60,000 nucleotides of DNA from assembly GCF_008831285.2 (NCBI RefSeq), contig NC_045140.1, positions 1,593,528 through 1,653,527 of the forward strand, read 5' to 3'. The translations under genes were made by a program, and so were the position numbers. Within the stretch, counting starts at the first letter, position 1; each line of letters begins with the position of its first letter. This document shows, in pieces, positions 24,640-34,454 of the stretch. The DNA comes from Nymphaea colorata (Eukaryota > Streptophyta > Magnoliopsida > Nymphaeales > Nymphaeaceae). Under the pieces are notes generated by a model, which was given only the letters and a program-made list of their open reading frames with translations, did not search any database and had not been told where the DNA came from.

Positions 24640-25780
24640 TTCCAGACAAAGGCAAGATGCACAATAAGGAACCAAAAGGAAATGGAAATTGAGAAAAGCC
24701 TAAGTATGATTATTTTTTGGTTTGACTACTGTTTGTAGACGCTTTTCATGAACATACACATTTCAGTCCCTTTTCCTGAATGTCTGCCATTAATGAATGG
24801 AAGGGCTCAGTTATTTCAATTGTTTTAGTGATTGGACTGTAGGTGGAAAAAAGTTATTCTACTGAAACATCTGACGAGGTGAGGTGAAATATTTTCAAAC
24901 AAAAAATAAGTAGGAATACAAATTATAGTAACCTTATACAGTAGGAAGATACATAAATACATAACATAACACATATACAAAATTAGAAATACAATAAAAC
25001 AGATTATGCGCGCATATTGTAATGCATAAAGATAATATGTTTATATTGTCAGGCCAAAAGATAGAGAGCAAACATACAGGGAAAAGGAGCTGAACAAAGC
25101 ATGATTCTTATAACACACCAATCAAAATAGTTAACCAGACTATTAGCTTACCTATTATTTATAAAGCAATAAGGAAATACATAACTTATATGTAAAACTT
25201 ATACACAAAGCATATTTATGAAACAGATATATTAAACAAAGCAGTTCACTTATTAACTTGTAAACTAATTTCCATAAACCGTATGGCCTTCAAGACCAAT
25301 GAAGTTCATGGAACTGAAGTCTTATTTACCTAACATCCACCTTTAGCAACCAATTAAAACTTCAACTCCATGAAACCACCGATCTTGAAGTTTTGGGGAG
25401 AAAACCCTCAAGGTAGCTTACAATATTTAGAGTCTGAAAAAATAACAGAGAAAGAATCAACATATTTTAGTTTCTGTATGTATAGGAATGCAAGGACATT
25501 TGTCTGCACGATTTAATTAGTCACTCATGTTTTCCAAAAGGCCTACAGATGAAAACCTTTGTGATTTCAAACGAAGCCCCTATTTTTGTGGAGAACAATT
25601 TGACAACGGTACCTTAACTAAGAAGAATGAGAAGAAGTTCGTTTGTGAAACGACACCCGAAGCCTTTGGCAATCGGAGCAAGTGCATGCAATGCACGGCA
25701 TTAATCGGAGAGAAAGATAGAGGAAAGCGAAAGAAACAAAGAAAGAAAGAAAGATGGACGGAGGGGGAGAGTGAGTGAGA
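24640..25780. other. Intergenic or intronic, no gene seen
   Basis: AT-rich sequence without a supported coding frame. The 83-residue plus-strand frame at 25,527-25,778 is Lys/Arg/Glu-rich because it runs into a GA-rich tract and is not convincing. Confidence 0.4.
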
Positions 25781-25793
25781 GATATCCTATTAC

Positions 25794-25981
25794 CGTAGAT
25801 AATGCAGCTTGAGATGAATCGAGACTCCGCGATCAAAACCCTCGCTCGCAAATTGCCATTCACTGCGGATGGATGAATGGGTCACGAAGGTTAAAAAAAT
25901 CCCAGAAAGTAATCGCTGCCTCGGGTCACAGTCCGCCGACCCATCCTCCTCATGAGCAGAGCAGACTCCTTCCCTCGCCAT
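25794..25981 (-). CDS. Possible first exon, unidentified
   Basis: On the minus strand an ATG at 25,981 in a good context (gtcggccATGGCG) opens a frame beginning MAREGVCSAHEEDGSADCDP. It stays open to a GT donor-like site (CTACG|gtaata) at 25,793, just before the stop. The GC-rich DNA just upstream with a GA/CT tract (25,999-26,020) would suit a promoter or 5' UTR. No domain is recognised and no continuing exon could be proved. It may instead be non-coding leader sequence. Confidence 0.2.
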
Positions 25982-25984
25982 GGC

Positions 25985-26240
25985 CGACGCACAGGGGCGA
26001 GAGAGAGAGAGAGAGAGGGGGGCATTTACCTTTGGGGCACGACAGTGGTGGTGGTCCGGTGGTGGTCACCGGCTGGAGAGCGAGCAGCGGTGGTGGTGGA
26101 GAGCGCCGGCGGGAGAGCGAGCGGTTGTGGTGGTGGAGGGCTGGAAGCGCGGGAGCGCGGGAGAGGCAAGAGACGGAACGGAAGCGACGACCACGATCAA
26201 CGGCAACTAAAAGCAATCAAGAAACGGTTACTTCCATTCT
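25985..26240. other. GC-rich island with GGTGGT/GAGCG words
   Basis: This block is sharply more GC-rich than its surroundings and made of ggtggtggt, gagagcgagcg and gcgggagcg words. Open frames exist on both strands and in several phases, which is expected from the composition. It is best read as a promoter/5' leader region of a possible minus-strand gene, or as an unrelated low-complexity island. Confidence 0.4.
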
Positions 26241-26381
26241 TGGATGACCCACCGCTCCACCGATCATTTGAATTTTGGATTTAATTTCATTTGAAAGCAG
26301 CTTTTCTCGCGCATTTCACATGATGGTAAAGTAAAACGAGGTAGACCCAGCTCGACTTATTCACTCGCAGTCTTCCTTCAA

Positions 26382-27078
<697 letters not shown>

Positions 27079-27183
27079 GGGGTGGTTGGGAACGGACCCA
27101 TATCCACAACCTTGACCATACCCAAACCCAAAACCAAAACCCTGTGCCTATGAGGAACCAACTGTCTTATTCATAGCTTGACC

Positions 27184-27360
27184 CATAGCCGGCACCAGAA
27201 CTCAGGGGCCGAGGCAAGGAGGGACTTGCGTGGGCCTTGCCCCACCTCAAGATTTAAAAAGAAAAAAACGTTTAAATTTTAGAAAATTTTACTTGTCTTA
27301 TATAAAAATTTTAGAAAATGATATTTCACCTCGCGTCAAAAAATTAGAAACTTTAATTAC
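27184..27360. repeat. Fragment of a dispersed 'ggggccgaggcaag'-type plant repeat
   Basis: GC-rich motif (cggcacc..aggggccgaggcaaggaggg..ggccttgcccc) followed by an A/T-rich stretch of aaatttta words. A related arrangement in the opposite orientation lies at about 57,830-57,985, and partial relatives lie at 34,991-35,080, 40,276-40,354 and 59,981-60,000. This is a diffuse family resemblance seen by eye, not an alignment. Confidence 0.4.
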
Positions 27361-27784
27361 CATGTTGAATAATGAATTGTAAGCTATATGCTATATAATG
27401 TGTTACAAGTACTTGTATTCCGACTTTTATATAAAGGACCTGAAATATCTTATTTGTGTATAATTCAAAAACAAATCAACATCCAGACGGCAATGCTTTG
27501 TAAACCATTACTCGATACGTTGTAGGGAGCAAGTTTAGTGCTTGTTTTGTTAGCTTTTCAGCACAGCAACATAAGTGGCACCTTCCTCTTCTTGAAATGG
27601 TTGAAGGAATGTCACAAACTGTTGATCTGGGTGAACAATAATAGAAAGCAGTCTCAGAACGAGCATCATGCTGTGTGCATGCTCTGGCGAGTAGTTCAAA
27701 TCTGAGGAGGTGGAGCCTCCTCTGTCACCGGAATCTTTGGCGACGAGAGATTTTTCGGCCGGTGGTTACACTGACAGATAAAAC
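27361..27784. other. Intergenic, no gene seen
   Basis: No supported coding frame, RNA or transposon end. Confidence 0.5.
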
Positions 27785-28110
27785 ATTAAAAATCCATCTT
27801 AAAAGATCCACGTAAAGATTTTTACATGAAAAAAGAAATCCATCCTAAAAATACGATAAGTTTTGACTAAAAATCCATCCTAAAAGATCCATGAAAAGTT
27901 TTTCTCATGAAAAAAAAATCCATCCTACAAATCCACGAAATTTTTTTCCATGACTAAAAATCCATGAATTCTTTTTCCATGGCTTAAAAAATCCACAAAA
28001 TTTTTTTCCATGACAAAAAATCCATCATAAAAGATCCATGAAAAATTTTTTCCATGAAAAAAATTTCATCCTGACAATCCACGAATTTTTTTTCCATGAA
28101 TAAAAGTAGT
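27785..28110. repeat. AT-rich minisatellite, left part
   Basis: Imperfect tandem repeats built from 'aaaaatccatcctaaaa' and 'gatccatgaaaa' plus 'tttttccatg'. The ttttccatg/catgaaaa halves are inverted, so neighbouring units can form short hairpins. The same repeat resumes at 28,966 on the far side of the mitochondrial insertion. Confidence 0.85.
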
Positions 28111-28119
28111 CAATCACCT

Positions 28120-28389
28120 ACTCCAAAAATCCGGGGGCTGGCGCCTGCACTGTCAGGCGGTGGACAGGGAAGAAGGGGCCTAAGCACGGCAGATGCCGTA
28201 CACTTGAGTGGCACAGGAAAGCGATACCGTACCCGTCGGTTCCCGCGGAAGATCAAGTTGGTGAGCCGTGTGATGGGAAACTTTCCAGCACGGTTCGGAG
28301 AGCACTGAATACGAATGAGAGGTTAACCACAACAAGGGGAGCTCGCTCGATTCGCAGATTGGTCCGACTCGTAATTCACTTCTGACCCC
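28120..28389 (+). pseudogene. nad5: Mitochondrial nad5 group II intron 3' end (nuclear copy)
   Basis: GC-richer sequence directly upstream of the nad5 exon. It contains a textbook group II intron domain V at 28,263-28,296: 34 nt starting GAGCCGT (AGC catalytic triad), a GAAA tetraloop, and a 3' strand ending CACGGTTC that pairs back to the start. Domain VI and the 3' splice region follow to about 28,389. Its position just before nad5 codon ~77 matches the first cis-spliced nad5 intron of plant mitochondria (nad5i230). It is a DNA-level transfer; nothing suggests that it splices here. Confidence 0.8.
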
Positions 28390-28968
28390 GTGTTTGATAG
28401 CCCGACCGTAGTTATGTCAATTGTGGTTACATCCGTCAGTAGCTTGGTCCATCTTTATTCCATTTCATATATGTCCGAGGATCCGCATAGCCCTCGATTT
28501 ATGTGTTATTTATCCATTCCTACTTTTTTTATGCCAATGTTGGTGAGTGGAGATAACTCTCTTCAATTATTCCTGGGATGGGAGGGAGTAGGTCTTGCTT
28601 CCTATTTGTTAATTAATTTCTGGTCCACACGACTTCAGGCAGATAAAGCAGCTACTAAAGCTATGCCTGTCAATCGAGTAGGTGATTTTGTATTAGCTCC
28701 TGGGATTTCGGGTCGTTTTACTCTCTTTCAAACAGTAGACTCTTCCACCATTTTTGCTCGTGCTAGTGCCCCCAGAAATTCTTGGATTTCTCGTAATATG
28801 AGATGGCATGCCATAACTAACACTTGTATTTTACTTCTTATTGGTGCTTGTGGGAAATGTGCACAGATAGGATCGCATACTCGATCACCCGATGCAATGG
28901 AGGGTCCCACTCCAGTATCTGCTTCGATTCATGCAGCTACTATGGTAACAGCAGGCGTTTTTTCATGA
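28390..28968 (+). pseudogene. nad5: Mitochondrial nad5 exon 2 fragment in the nucleus (NUMT)
   Basis: The open frame matches the start of plant NADH dehydrogenase subunit 5 exon 2, with landmarks [61 protein letters not shown] and [20 protein letters not shown]. It breaks off after 'AGVF', where the minisatellite resumes (about 28,965), so only about 190 of roughly 400 exon-2 codons remain. Many positions that are Leu, Phe, Cys or Trp in the mature protein are Pro, Ser or Arg here (for example FDSP, AMPV, LAPG, SGRF, SRN, SHTRS, SASI). This is the pattern of unedited mitochondrial DNA. Other changes ([17 protein letters not shown]) look like later decay. No intact gene or targeting sequence is present, so it is a pseudogene. 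Confidence 0.92.
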
Positions 28969-29097
28969 AAAGTTTTTTCCATGAAAAAAAAAATTCCATC
29001 CTAAAAATCCATGAAAATTTTTTCCTTGATGAAAAATCCATCCTAAAATATCCACGAAAAAAAATCCATCCTAAAATATCCACGAAAAGTTTTTAGA
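28966..29097. repeat. AT-rich minisatellite, right part
   Basis: Continuation of the repeat seen at 27,785-28,110 (tcatgaaaagttttttcc, aaaatccatcctaaaa, tatccacgaaaa). It abuts the truncated nad5 exon without any unique spacer. Confidence 0.85.
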
Positions 29098-29310
29098 ATG
29101 AGAGATCTCTGTGATGATCATGGGCATCATTATCTTTTCAGAGAAAAACTATCGCATGCAGCCAGGGTTGAGGGGGCAACTTGTCCAATCATCCCGTCTT
29201 CCAAAAGTGAAGCGTCGTAAGACTCCCATTTGAAAACATTCGAAGAACTGTGAAAGAATTGCAGTTTAAAAAGTTCAAAACAGAAAATGAAGAACGCGGA
29301 TCGCACTAAC

Positions 29311-29407
29311 CAAGGAGGGGCTGAGGAGGTTCCCCAAGAAGCAGTTCGCCAGGAATCGACATTCCACCCTTCAGTGGTTTGGCGTTTTCCCTGCTTCTTG
29401 CAGCCAT
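29311..29407 (-). CDS. Possible first coding exon, unidentified
   Basis: On the minus strand an ATG at 29,407 in a strong context (aaaggATGGCT) opens a frame beginning MAARSRENAKPLKGGMSIPG, then ELLLGEPPQPLL. It ends at a good donor-like site (CTTG|GTTAGT, intron starting 29,310). The sequence just upstream looks like a plant 5' UTR. A possible acceptor (tttcacag) lies about 60 bp into the intron, but no confident second exon was found before the minisatellite and mitochondrial insertion. I do not recognise the protein. The opposite strand also has an open frame with a hydrophobic stretch here (SGLAFSLLLAAILCLFPLAA), so the strand is not certain. Confidence 0.3.
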
Positions 29408-29499
29408 CCTTTGTTTGTTTCCTCTCGCTGCGGTAGTGATCGTGAAATCTCGATTTGCTGGTCCTTCTTCTGACTTGGCGCATCTGTGAATGTGAATGT

Positions 29500-30335
29500 A
29501 TCCTTGGATTTCTCCGTTTTGGTTCAGTTGGCGCTTCGTTTTTGTGGTGATTCTTCGATTTGGTCTTGGTGGTTGCGCTGTTTGGGTCTATTTAATGGAA
29601 GACCGATGCGAGAAGTTGATCACGATGTATCTTGATTTCGTCTGCTGTTCCTGTTCTATTTGTGGTCGTTCTGTTTGCTGCATTTTGAAGCTGCATTGTG
29701 TATCTTGTTCCTTTTCCCAAGCTGCTTGCTTGGAGATGGTTCTTTAATTTCTTTTGATCTCAGAGAAAATTGCGTTTACTTTGATTTCAGATATTGGAGT
29801 TCCGTTGTCTGTCTTTACTAACTAAGTAGATTAAGTCATCAAACTTCACGGATGTTCAATCTTGTCTATGGAAATTATATTTAGAACCTTTTACCTTAAA
29901 TTTGATTAAAAAGGTACAAACATGGCAGTGCACTATGTTGAAGAATCATTGAACAATGCCCAATTCATGCTGCTTTCATATATATAGATCTCATAATGAC
30001 TAGAAAAATGGATGGTCCAATAATGGCATGTGGTAAGGCACTTGAGATTGCACTAATAAAAATCATAATTAAGTAGTTAACGTGAATACCTTAGTGACAT
30101 AATTGCAGCAGTCAATGAAATTGCAGATATTGAGTTGAAATTTGGCAATTGGGAGAGGAAGAACTGTGGAGCGGCAAATATGAGGATGAAATAAGTGAGG
30201 CGGATGGGTTTGCACTCTCCGCAAGTCAAGGAATATCTCCTTGTCCTTGTAAGTAGGCTTGGGCATCCAGCGGAGCCGAGCCGTATCAAACGGTGTGAAA
30301 TTTCATTAAAAAAATCTTAGGTCGGACTTCAGATC
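29500..30335. other. Intergenic, no gene seen
   Basis: T-rich sequence (29,490-29,760) resembling a plant leader or intron, then AT-rich DNA. No recognised coding sequence. The short frames on either strand have no domain signature. Confidence 0.45.
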
Positions 30336-30475
30336 TGGTGAAATTTCACCCGATCAAGATTTTTCCCTCAAGATTTGTCCCTCTCACGCCCATTTTCCCC
30401 TCACGCCCATACCCCTCTCCTCTCTCGCTGCCTCACCTCTCCTCTGTTGCTGCCTGGGTTCCTCTCCTCTCTCGC

Positions 30476-30478
<3 letters not shown>

Positions 30479-30518
<40 letters not shown>
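30479..30518. repeat. (CT)n microsatellite
   Basis: About 40 bp of CT dinucleotides inside a pyrimidine-rich tract (30,340-30,530). The surrounding Ser/Leu-rich frames are composition artefacts. Confidence 0.95.
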
Positions 30519-30521
<3 letters not shown>

Positions 30522-30810
30522 GCTCGCTTGGCAGAAGCCTGCTTTCCATCATTTTGTTTGTCGTTCTAGCGCATTCTTGATTTCTTTAACGCCGGTTGTT
30601 GGAATGGTACGTAGCTCTCGTCGTCCCCCTTCTCTAACTCTCTCTGCTGCAAACCACTCTCTCTCTCTCCATCAGCCATGGCTGACAATACCAATTTACT
30701 GTCGCGAGAAAGTGGCTGCGAACAATCCCTTTCACTTTGCGAACACAGGAGCTGCTTCCTCATGTTCTTTTCTATTTAGGACACATTTACCATGGCCAAT
30801 GCACTTTGAT

Positions 30811-30930
30811 TTGTCATCGTGAGATGGAGGCTACTGGAGCAACCCCATTGTGATTAAATCTCAGAACTATTTGTCATCGTGAGAAGGAGGCTATTGGAGC
30901 AACCCCATTGTGATGAAACCTCAGAACCGC
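30811..30930. repeat. 60-bp tandem duplication at the end of the VPS15 pseudogene
   Basis: ttgtcatcgtgaga begins at 30,811 and again at 30,871. The two 60-bp units differ at only a few positions (atgg/aagg, ctactgg/ctattgg, attaaatct/atgaaacct). Confidence 0.92.
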
Positions 30931-31694
30931 TAGCCACAACCCCATCTGGGGGATGCTTATCAGCACAGGATGAATATAAAAGAATGCCTTTTGTTGGACC
31001 ATCACAAATAAAACTGTTACCTGTACTAACATGTGGAAGACTAAGACCTGAGAATTGCAACTTATCTGTGGTTGAAGCTTCTCTTACATATAGACTACCA
31101 GACATACTGGACATGACTATTTCAACTGGTCTTAGCCTAGCCCCAACCTCAACTTCTGGTCGAGCTCGTAGAGCAGCAGTATTAATAGACTTGCTGCTCT
31201 GCAGCTCTAATGGCTGGCTAAGCCAACCCCTTTTGGGGCTTCTTGCAACAAGAAATCATTGCTCTGCATCTTACCAAAGAAACAACATAAATTGCCAATG
31301 TCATGCAAAAGTGCCCTTCTAATGTTTGGTGTTTGCTTTGGCCCCATAACCAGTTCTTGCAGAACCTCACCAATAGACTTTCTCAATCGAACAAGTTGGG
31401 CATCATTACATGAGTCCTGAATTTGTTCAAATGGTTCACTTATACTATTGCAACTTGATGACTTTTTATTTTGCAAATTCAGGACAACAACTGCTTCAAC
31501 CTTTCTGAATGAATAAGAAACCTGAAAGCAGTGAGAGCAATCTTGGAAATGTTGCTAGCATAAGAAATTCGGACACTTTCCTCAGGATCATCTGGCAGCA
31601 TGGACAACATAGGAAGGATGTACTTTGGAGCAATATCAATGTCCTCGTCAACTGTGGAAATTTTATATTTCAAATTTTTTACCCTCTGCATCAA
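30854..31694 (-). pseudogene. VPS15: VPS15 (PI3K complex regulatory kinase subunit) pseudogene fragment
   Basis: VPS15 is the HEAT/WD40-containing regulatory subunit of the class III PI3-kinase complex that works with VPS34 in autophagy and vesicle sorting. Two blocks of its middle region survive on the minus strand. Block 1 (about 31,650-31,237) has YILPMLSMLPDDPEESVR, then a one-base frameshift near 31,490-31,500 after FIHSER, then ELVMGPKQTPNIRRALL and QSNDFLL from the HEAT repeats. Block 2 (about 31,210-30,854) has RLRPVEIVM and REASTTDKLQFSG from the linker before the WD40 domain. The roughly 200 residues normally between the blocks are missing, the kinase and WD40 domains are absent, and a stop interrupts the junction. 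Sequence from what should be several exons is contiguous, so it may be a decayed retrocopy, although a deleted gene fragment is possible. Identification is from recall of the family, not a search. Confidence 0.8.
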
Positions 31695-31724
31695 ACAAAA
31701 AAACTAACATGTGCATCTGGTTAA

Positions 31725-32150
31725 ATTTGCCACGTTAAATTCTACCCTGTCATCAAACATGACCTCAAATTGAAAGAGAGAGAAATTTCATCCTGTAAAT
31801 TTTTTCAAAAAAATTTACCATGGTAAATTTACCACATTAAATTCTTCTCGTGCATCAAACGGACCCTAAAAAAAGTCACTGAGGGAGAGAGAGAGAGAGA
31901 TTGTGTGTGGGGTGTGTGCGTGAATTAATTGGAATTTGGAAGACGATCATAGAAAGATTTCTCAAAAAAAAAAAAAAACTTTTTTTGTTTTCCCAAATTA
32001 ACATTTTCCCCTTACATATTGCTACTATTTATTCGTTCATTGTAAAGTTATCAAACTTCCTAGACATTTTCTCCAGAAATGCATCTTTCTTCTCCTCCAA
32101 ACGGGCTCTTTGCTGGTAGACAAATACTCTAGCACGATCTCTGCGCCTCT
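31725..32150. other. Intergenic, no gene seen
   Basis: AT-rich spacer with a short (GA)n tract at about 31,882-31,900 and an A-run near 31,966. It holds the presumed 3' end of the UPF0496 gene to its right. No poly(A) signal was assigned. Confidence 0.5.
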
Positions 32151-32154
32151 AGAG

Positions 32155-33120
32155 CTATGCAAATTTTGACAAAATGTTCCTTCTTGCCATGCAAATCTCA
32201 TCGTAGCATTTTTCTATCTGCTTACTCAATTCAGCCATTGTCTTCAACACGACTGCTCTGTCCCCATTCCATACCGTTAAAAGTTTGATGTCCTCCAATT
32301 CTCGAATTACAATGATTCTCTTCTCCCCCGTGGCCACTCCCTTCGTTTCCTTGCTTATGGCCCAGAAACCTTCCACCCATTTGACGAAAGGACGCCAGCT
32401 CAATATGTTGATGACGGCCACCGAGAGCACCGCCAAAATTGGGGGTGCATGCAGGGTTGCTGCCAAGATCGAAATGATCACGGCGCCAGCGAACACAGTA
32501 CAGAACATGATCATGATTACTCTTCGAAGTGTTGGGTTCTTTGCTTTCCCTGCTCTGGTTGGCATTTCCTTATCCCTTGCCAGCTGCAGCTTGTGGAGCA
32601 CCTGGACGTGCTTCTGGATAAGACCGGGAAGCGAGAGAAAAAAGCAGTCCACGGCGCCCTCAGCAAATGTGACTGTTTCCCTCACCTTCTTATTCACAGG
32701 CTGGCCGCCACGAAACGCCATCAGTTTGTTTATGGTGCAATGGAGACGTACCTTCAACTCACGTAAGGAATCCAATGTCGTCTTGCAAAGCTCGAAGTAA
32801 CTCTTGACCATCGGGAGGATTTGGGCATTGCCTATGTCTTGCTTGTAGGCCAATATCTCCCCAACAGCTAAGTTGTTAATCTCGCGTATGGATATGGTCG
32901 CCTCCTTTATGATATCAAAGGAAAGAATAAGGGTGCTGCTATTACCTTCTTCATGTCCATGAGAGTGGATGCCCTGCACCATGCTCTTCATCCTCTGCTG
33001 AAACTTTTCGTCGTTGGTCGACAACTTTGGATCCTCCCGGCACGCTTGCTGGTAATGGTGCATGCTGGTCGAGTAGAAGCTGGTACCATTAGCCATGGTT
33101 TGTGTTTGCTGTAATTCCAC
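32155..33120 (-). CDS. UPF0496 / At14a-like (DUF677) membrane protein
   Basis: Single open frame of 321 residues with no break, and the only convincing intact gene in the window. It starts MELQQTQTMANGTSF; a second Met at residue 9 is an alternative start. The layout fits the plant UPF0496 (DUF677, At14a-like) family: a hydrophilic helical N-terminal half with Cys and Leu-rich helices (about 60-140), then a basic stretch (about 180-200). Two adjacent membrane segments follow at about 201-222 and 226-241 (…AGAVIISILAATLHAPP…). After them comes the family-typical WVEGFW block and a C-terminal amphipathic helix with ELSKQIEKCYDEICMARRNI. The function of the family is poorly known. At14a has been linked to cell wall-plasma membrane-cytoskeleton contact, but this is not evidence for this protein. 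No intron is needed, as in many members. The family call is by eye. Confidence 0.8.
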   Translation of the reverse strand: MELQQTQTMANGTSFYSTSMHHYQQACREDPKLSTNDEKFQQRMKSMVQGIHSHGHEEGNSSTLILSFDIIKEATISIREINNLAVGEILAYKQDIGNAQILPMVKSYFELCKTTLDSLRELKVRLHCTINKLMAFRGGQPVNKKVRETVTFAEGAVDCFFLSLPGLIQKHVQVLHKLQLARDKEMPTRAGKAKNPTLRRVIMIMFCTVFAGAVIISILAATLHAPPILAVLSVAVINILSWRPFVKWVEGFWAISKETKGVATGEKRIIVIRELEDIKLLTVWNGDRAVVLKTMAELSKQIEKCYDEICMARRNILSKFA

Positions 33121-34022
33121 TTCCCGCTAACTACTATTTAGGCTGCGAATTAATTTGCTGTAGTCTTTTGTGGGTTCTGGAAGGAGTACTGCTATGCACC
33201 ATCTATCTTATGTAGGAGGAAGCAGAGAGGGCGGACGCCTGTGAAAGTAAGTCCGATGCAAGAGTGATGTTTTCGCCGGCCAAAGCAAAGTCCATTACAG
33301 GATGTGACGTTTTCAACGTGGTGTCTGTCTTTATCACAGTAATGTACACACTTTTCTAACAAACTTGAACAGCTGGATATAGAGCGAGGCTATGCCAAAG
33401 TCAAGCTCGGCCCTGCTCGAGCTAACACGATAACAAATATATAAGTATATATTTATAATAAATTTTTTTAGTACATTATCGGGGTTCTTAATCAGAGGAA
33501 CAGAGCATCGAAAAGAGAAGGGGACTGCGGCCACACAAATCTGTCTTTGGTCCTCGTAATCCCCGCGTGTTTTCAGACAAAGTCAGAGACTCGTGCTTCT
33601 TACTCGCGGACATTCTATATATAACATATACAAATACATAAATAGTCCCTTTAGTTTCAACTATTAATAATTGATGTATGCCCTTCCTCAGTTACACTTT
33701 ACGCCTCGTTCCCGCCTTTCTGGAAGTCCTCATCGCTTATACGCGAGAAAGTTGTGTGCGCCCTTAAGGGTATGCAGTAATATGTTTTAGTAATTTTTTT
33801 TAAAAAAAAATTGTTAATATGTTTTTCATAGTTTTTTTTTTCGATTTTCATTTGTCTTTATGATCTTTTTTTTAGTTCGAAGTCAAGGTATTTTAGTGCC
33901 GCAACCACGGTGCCGTTGAGTCTGGTTACCGGGTAGGCAATTATTGGTGGTGACATTTCACGGAAGCAGACAGATTTTTTTTTTCCTCTCATTCTCATCT
34001 ACTCGCATCTAAGTCGATATCT
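33121..34022. other. Upstream/intergenic region of the UPF0496 gene
   Basis: Presumed promoter side of the minus-strand UPF0496 gene. No TATA box or other element could be assigned with confidence, and no coding frame is supported. Confidence 0.45.
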
Positions 34023-34030
34023 CTAACAAG

Positions 34031-34446
34031 TAGGGATGTTAATATATTCTTTTTGAATCGGATATCGATCGATCCAATCTGAAAAAAACAGATATGGATA
34101 AAAATTTAATATTCGATTAAGAAATCGGATCGGATTCGGATTCGGATTTAATAAATGACATCCGATCGGATTCGGATACGGATTTGAATCGGATTCATTT
34201 TTAGACAAATATCCTCTATCTAATACTTAGAAAATGGCAAAATCTGGTTCAAAATTCGGATTTGGATTCAGATATAAATATAAAAATCGGATTCGGATTG
34301 GATTCAGATTGTAAAATCGGATTTCGGATTCTGATTCAAATATGACTTTGATTTATTCGAATTCGAATCTGAATCCGAATCCGAATATATGAATATCCAA
34401 AAAAATAAATATAATTAAAGATGTATCCGATCCGTTGACATCCCTA
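34031..34446. mobile_element. hAT-like MITE rich in GGATTC/GAATCC words
   Basis: A 416-bp element with 12-bp terminal inverted repeats: TAGGGATGTTAA at the left, and at the right ttgacatcccta, the complement of TAGGGATGTCAA (one mismatch). It is flanked by 8-bp direct repeats ctaacaag (34,023-34,030) and ccaacaag (34,447-34,454), also one mismatch. An 8-bp target duplication with short TIRs fits the hAT superfamily. The inside is almost entirely cggattcggat-type words, reversing to gaatccgaat near the right end, so the whole can fold back on itself. It carries no transposase and is non-autonomous. Confidence 0.8.
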
Positions 34447-34454
34447 CCAACAAG

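Noticed and set aside
25873-26284. Several overlapping open frames in a GC-rich block
   Set aside because: Open in several phases on both strands due to ggtggt/gagcg low complexity; no domain.
22906-26300. A complete gene-capturing CACTA element
   Set aside because: Only one terminus is visible, and the exon-like pieces cannot be joined in a consistent order.
28390-28968. nad5 as a working nuclear gene
   Set aside because: Truncated in exon 2, unedited codons retained, no start or targeting sequence, and cut by a minisatellite.
29496-29747. 83-residue plus-strand open frame
   Set aside because: Cys/Phe/Val-rich translation of T-rich leader or intron-like DNA; no domain and no splice support.
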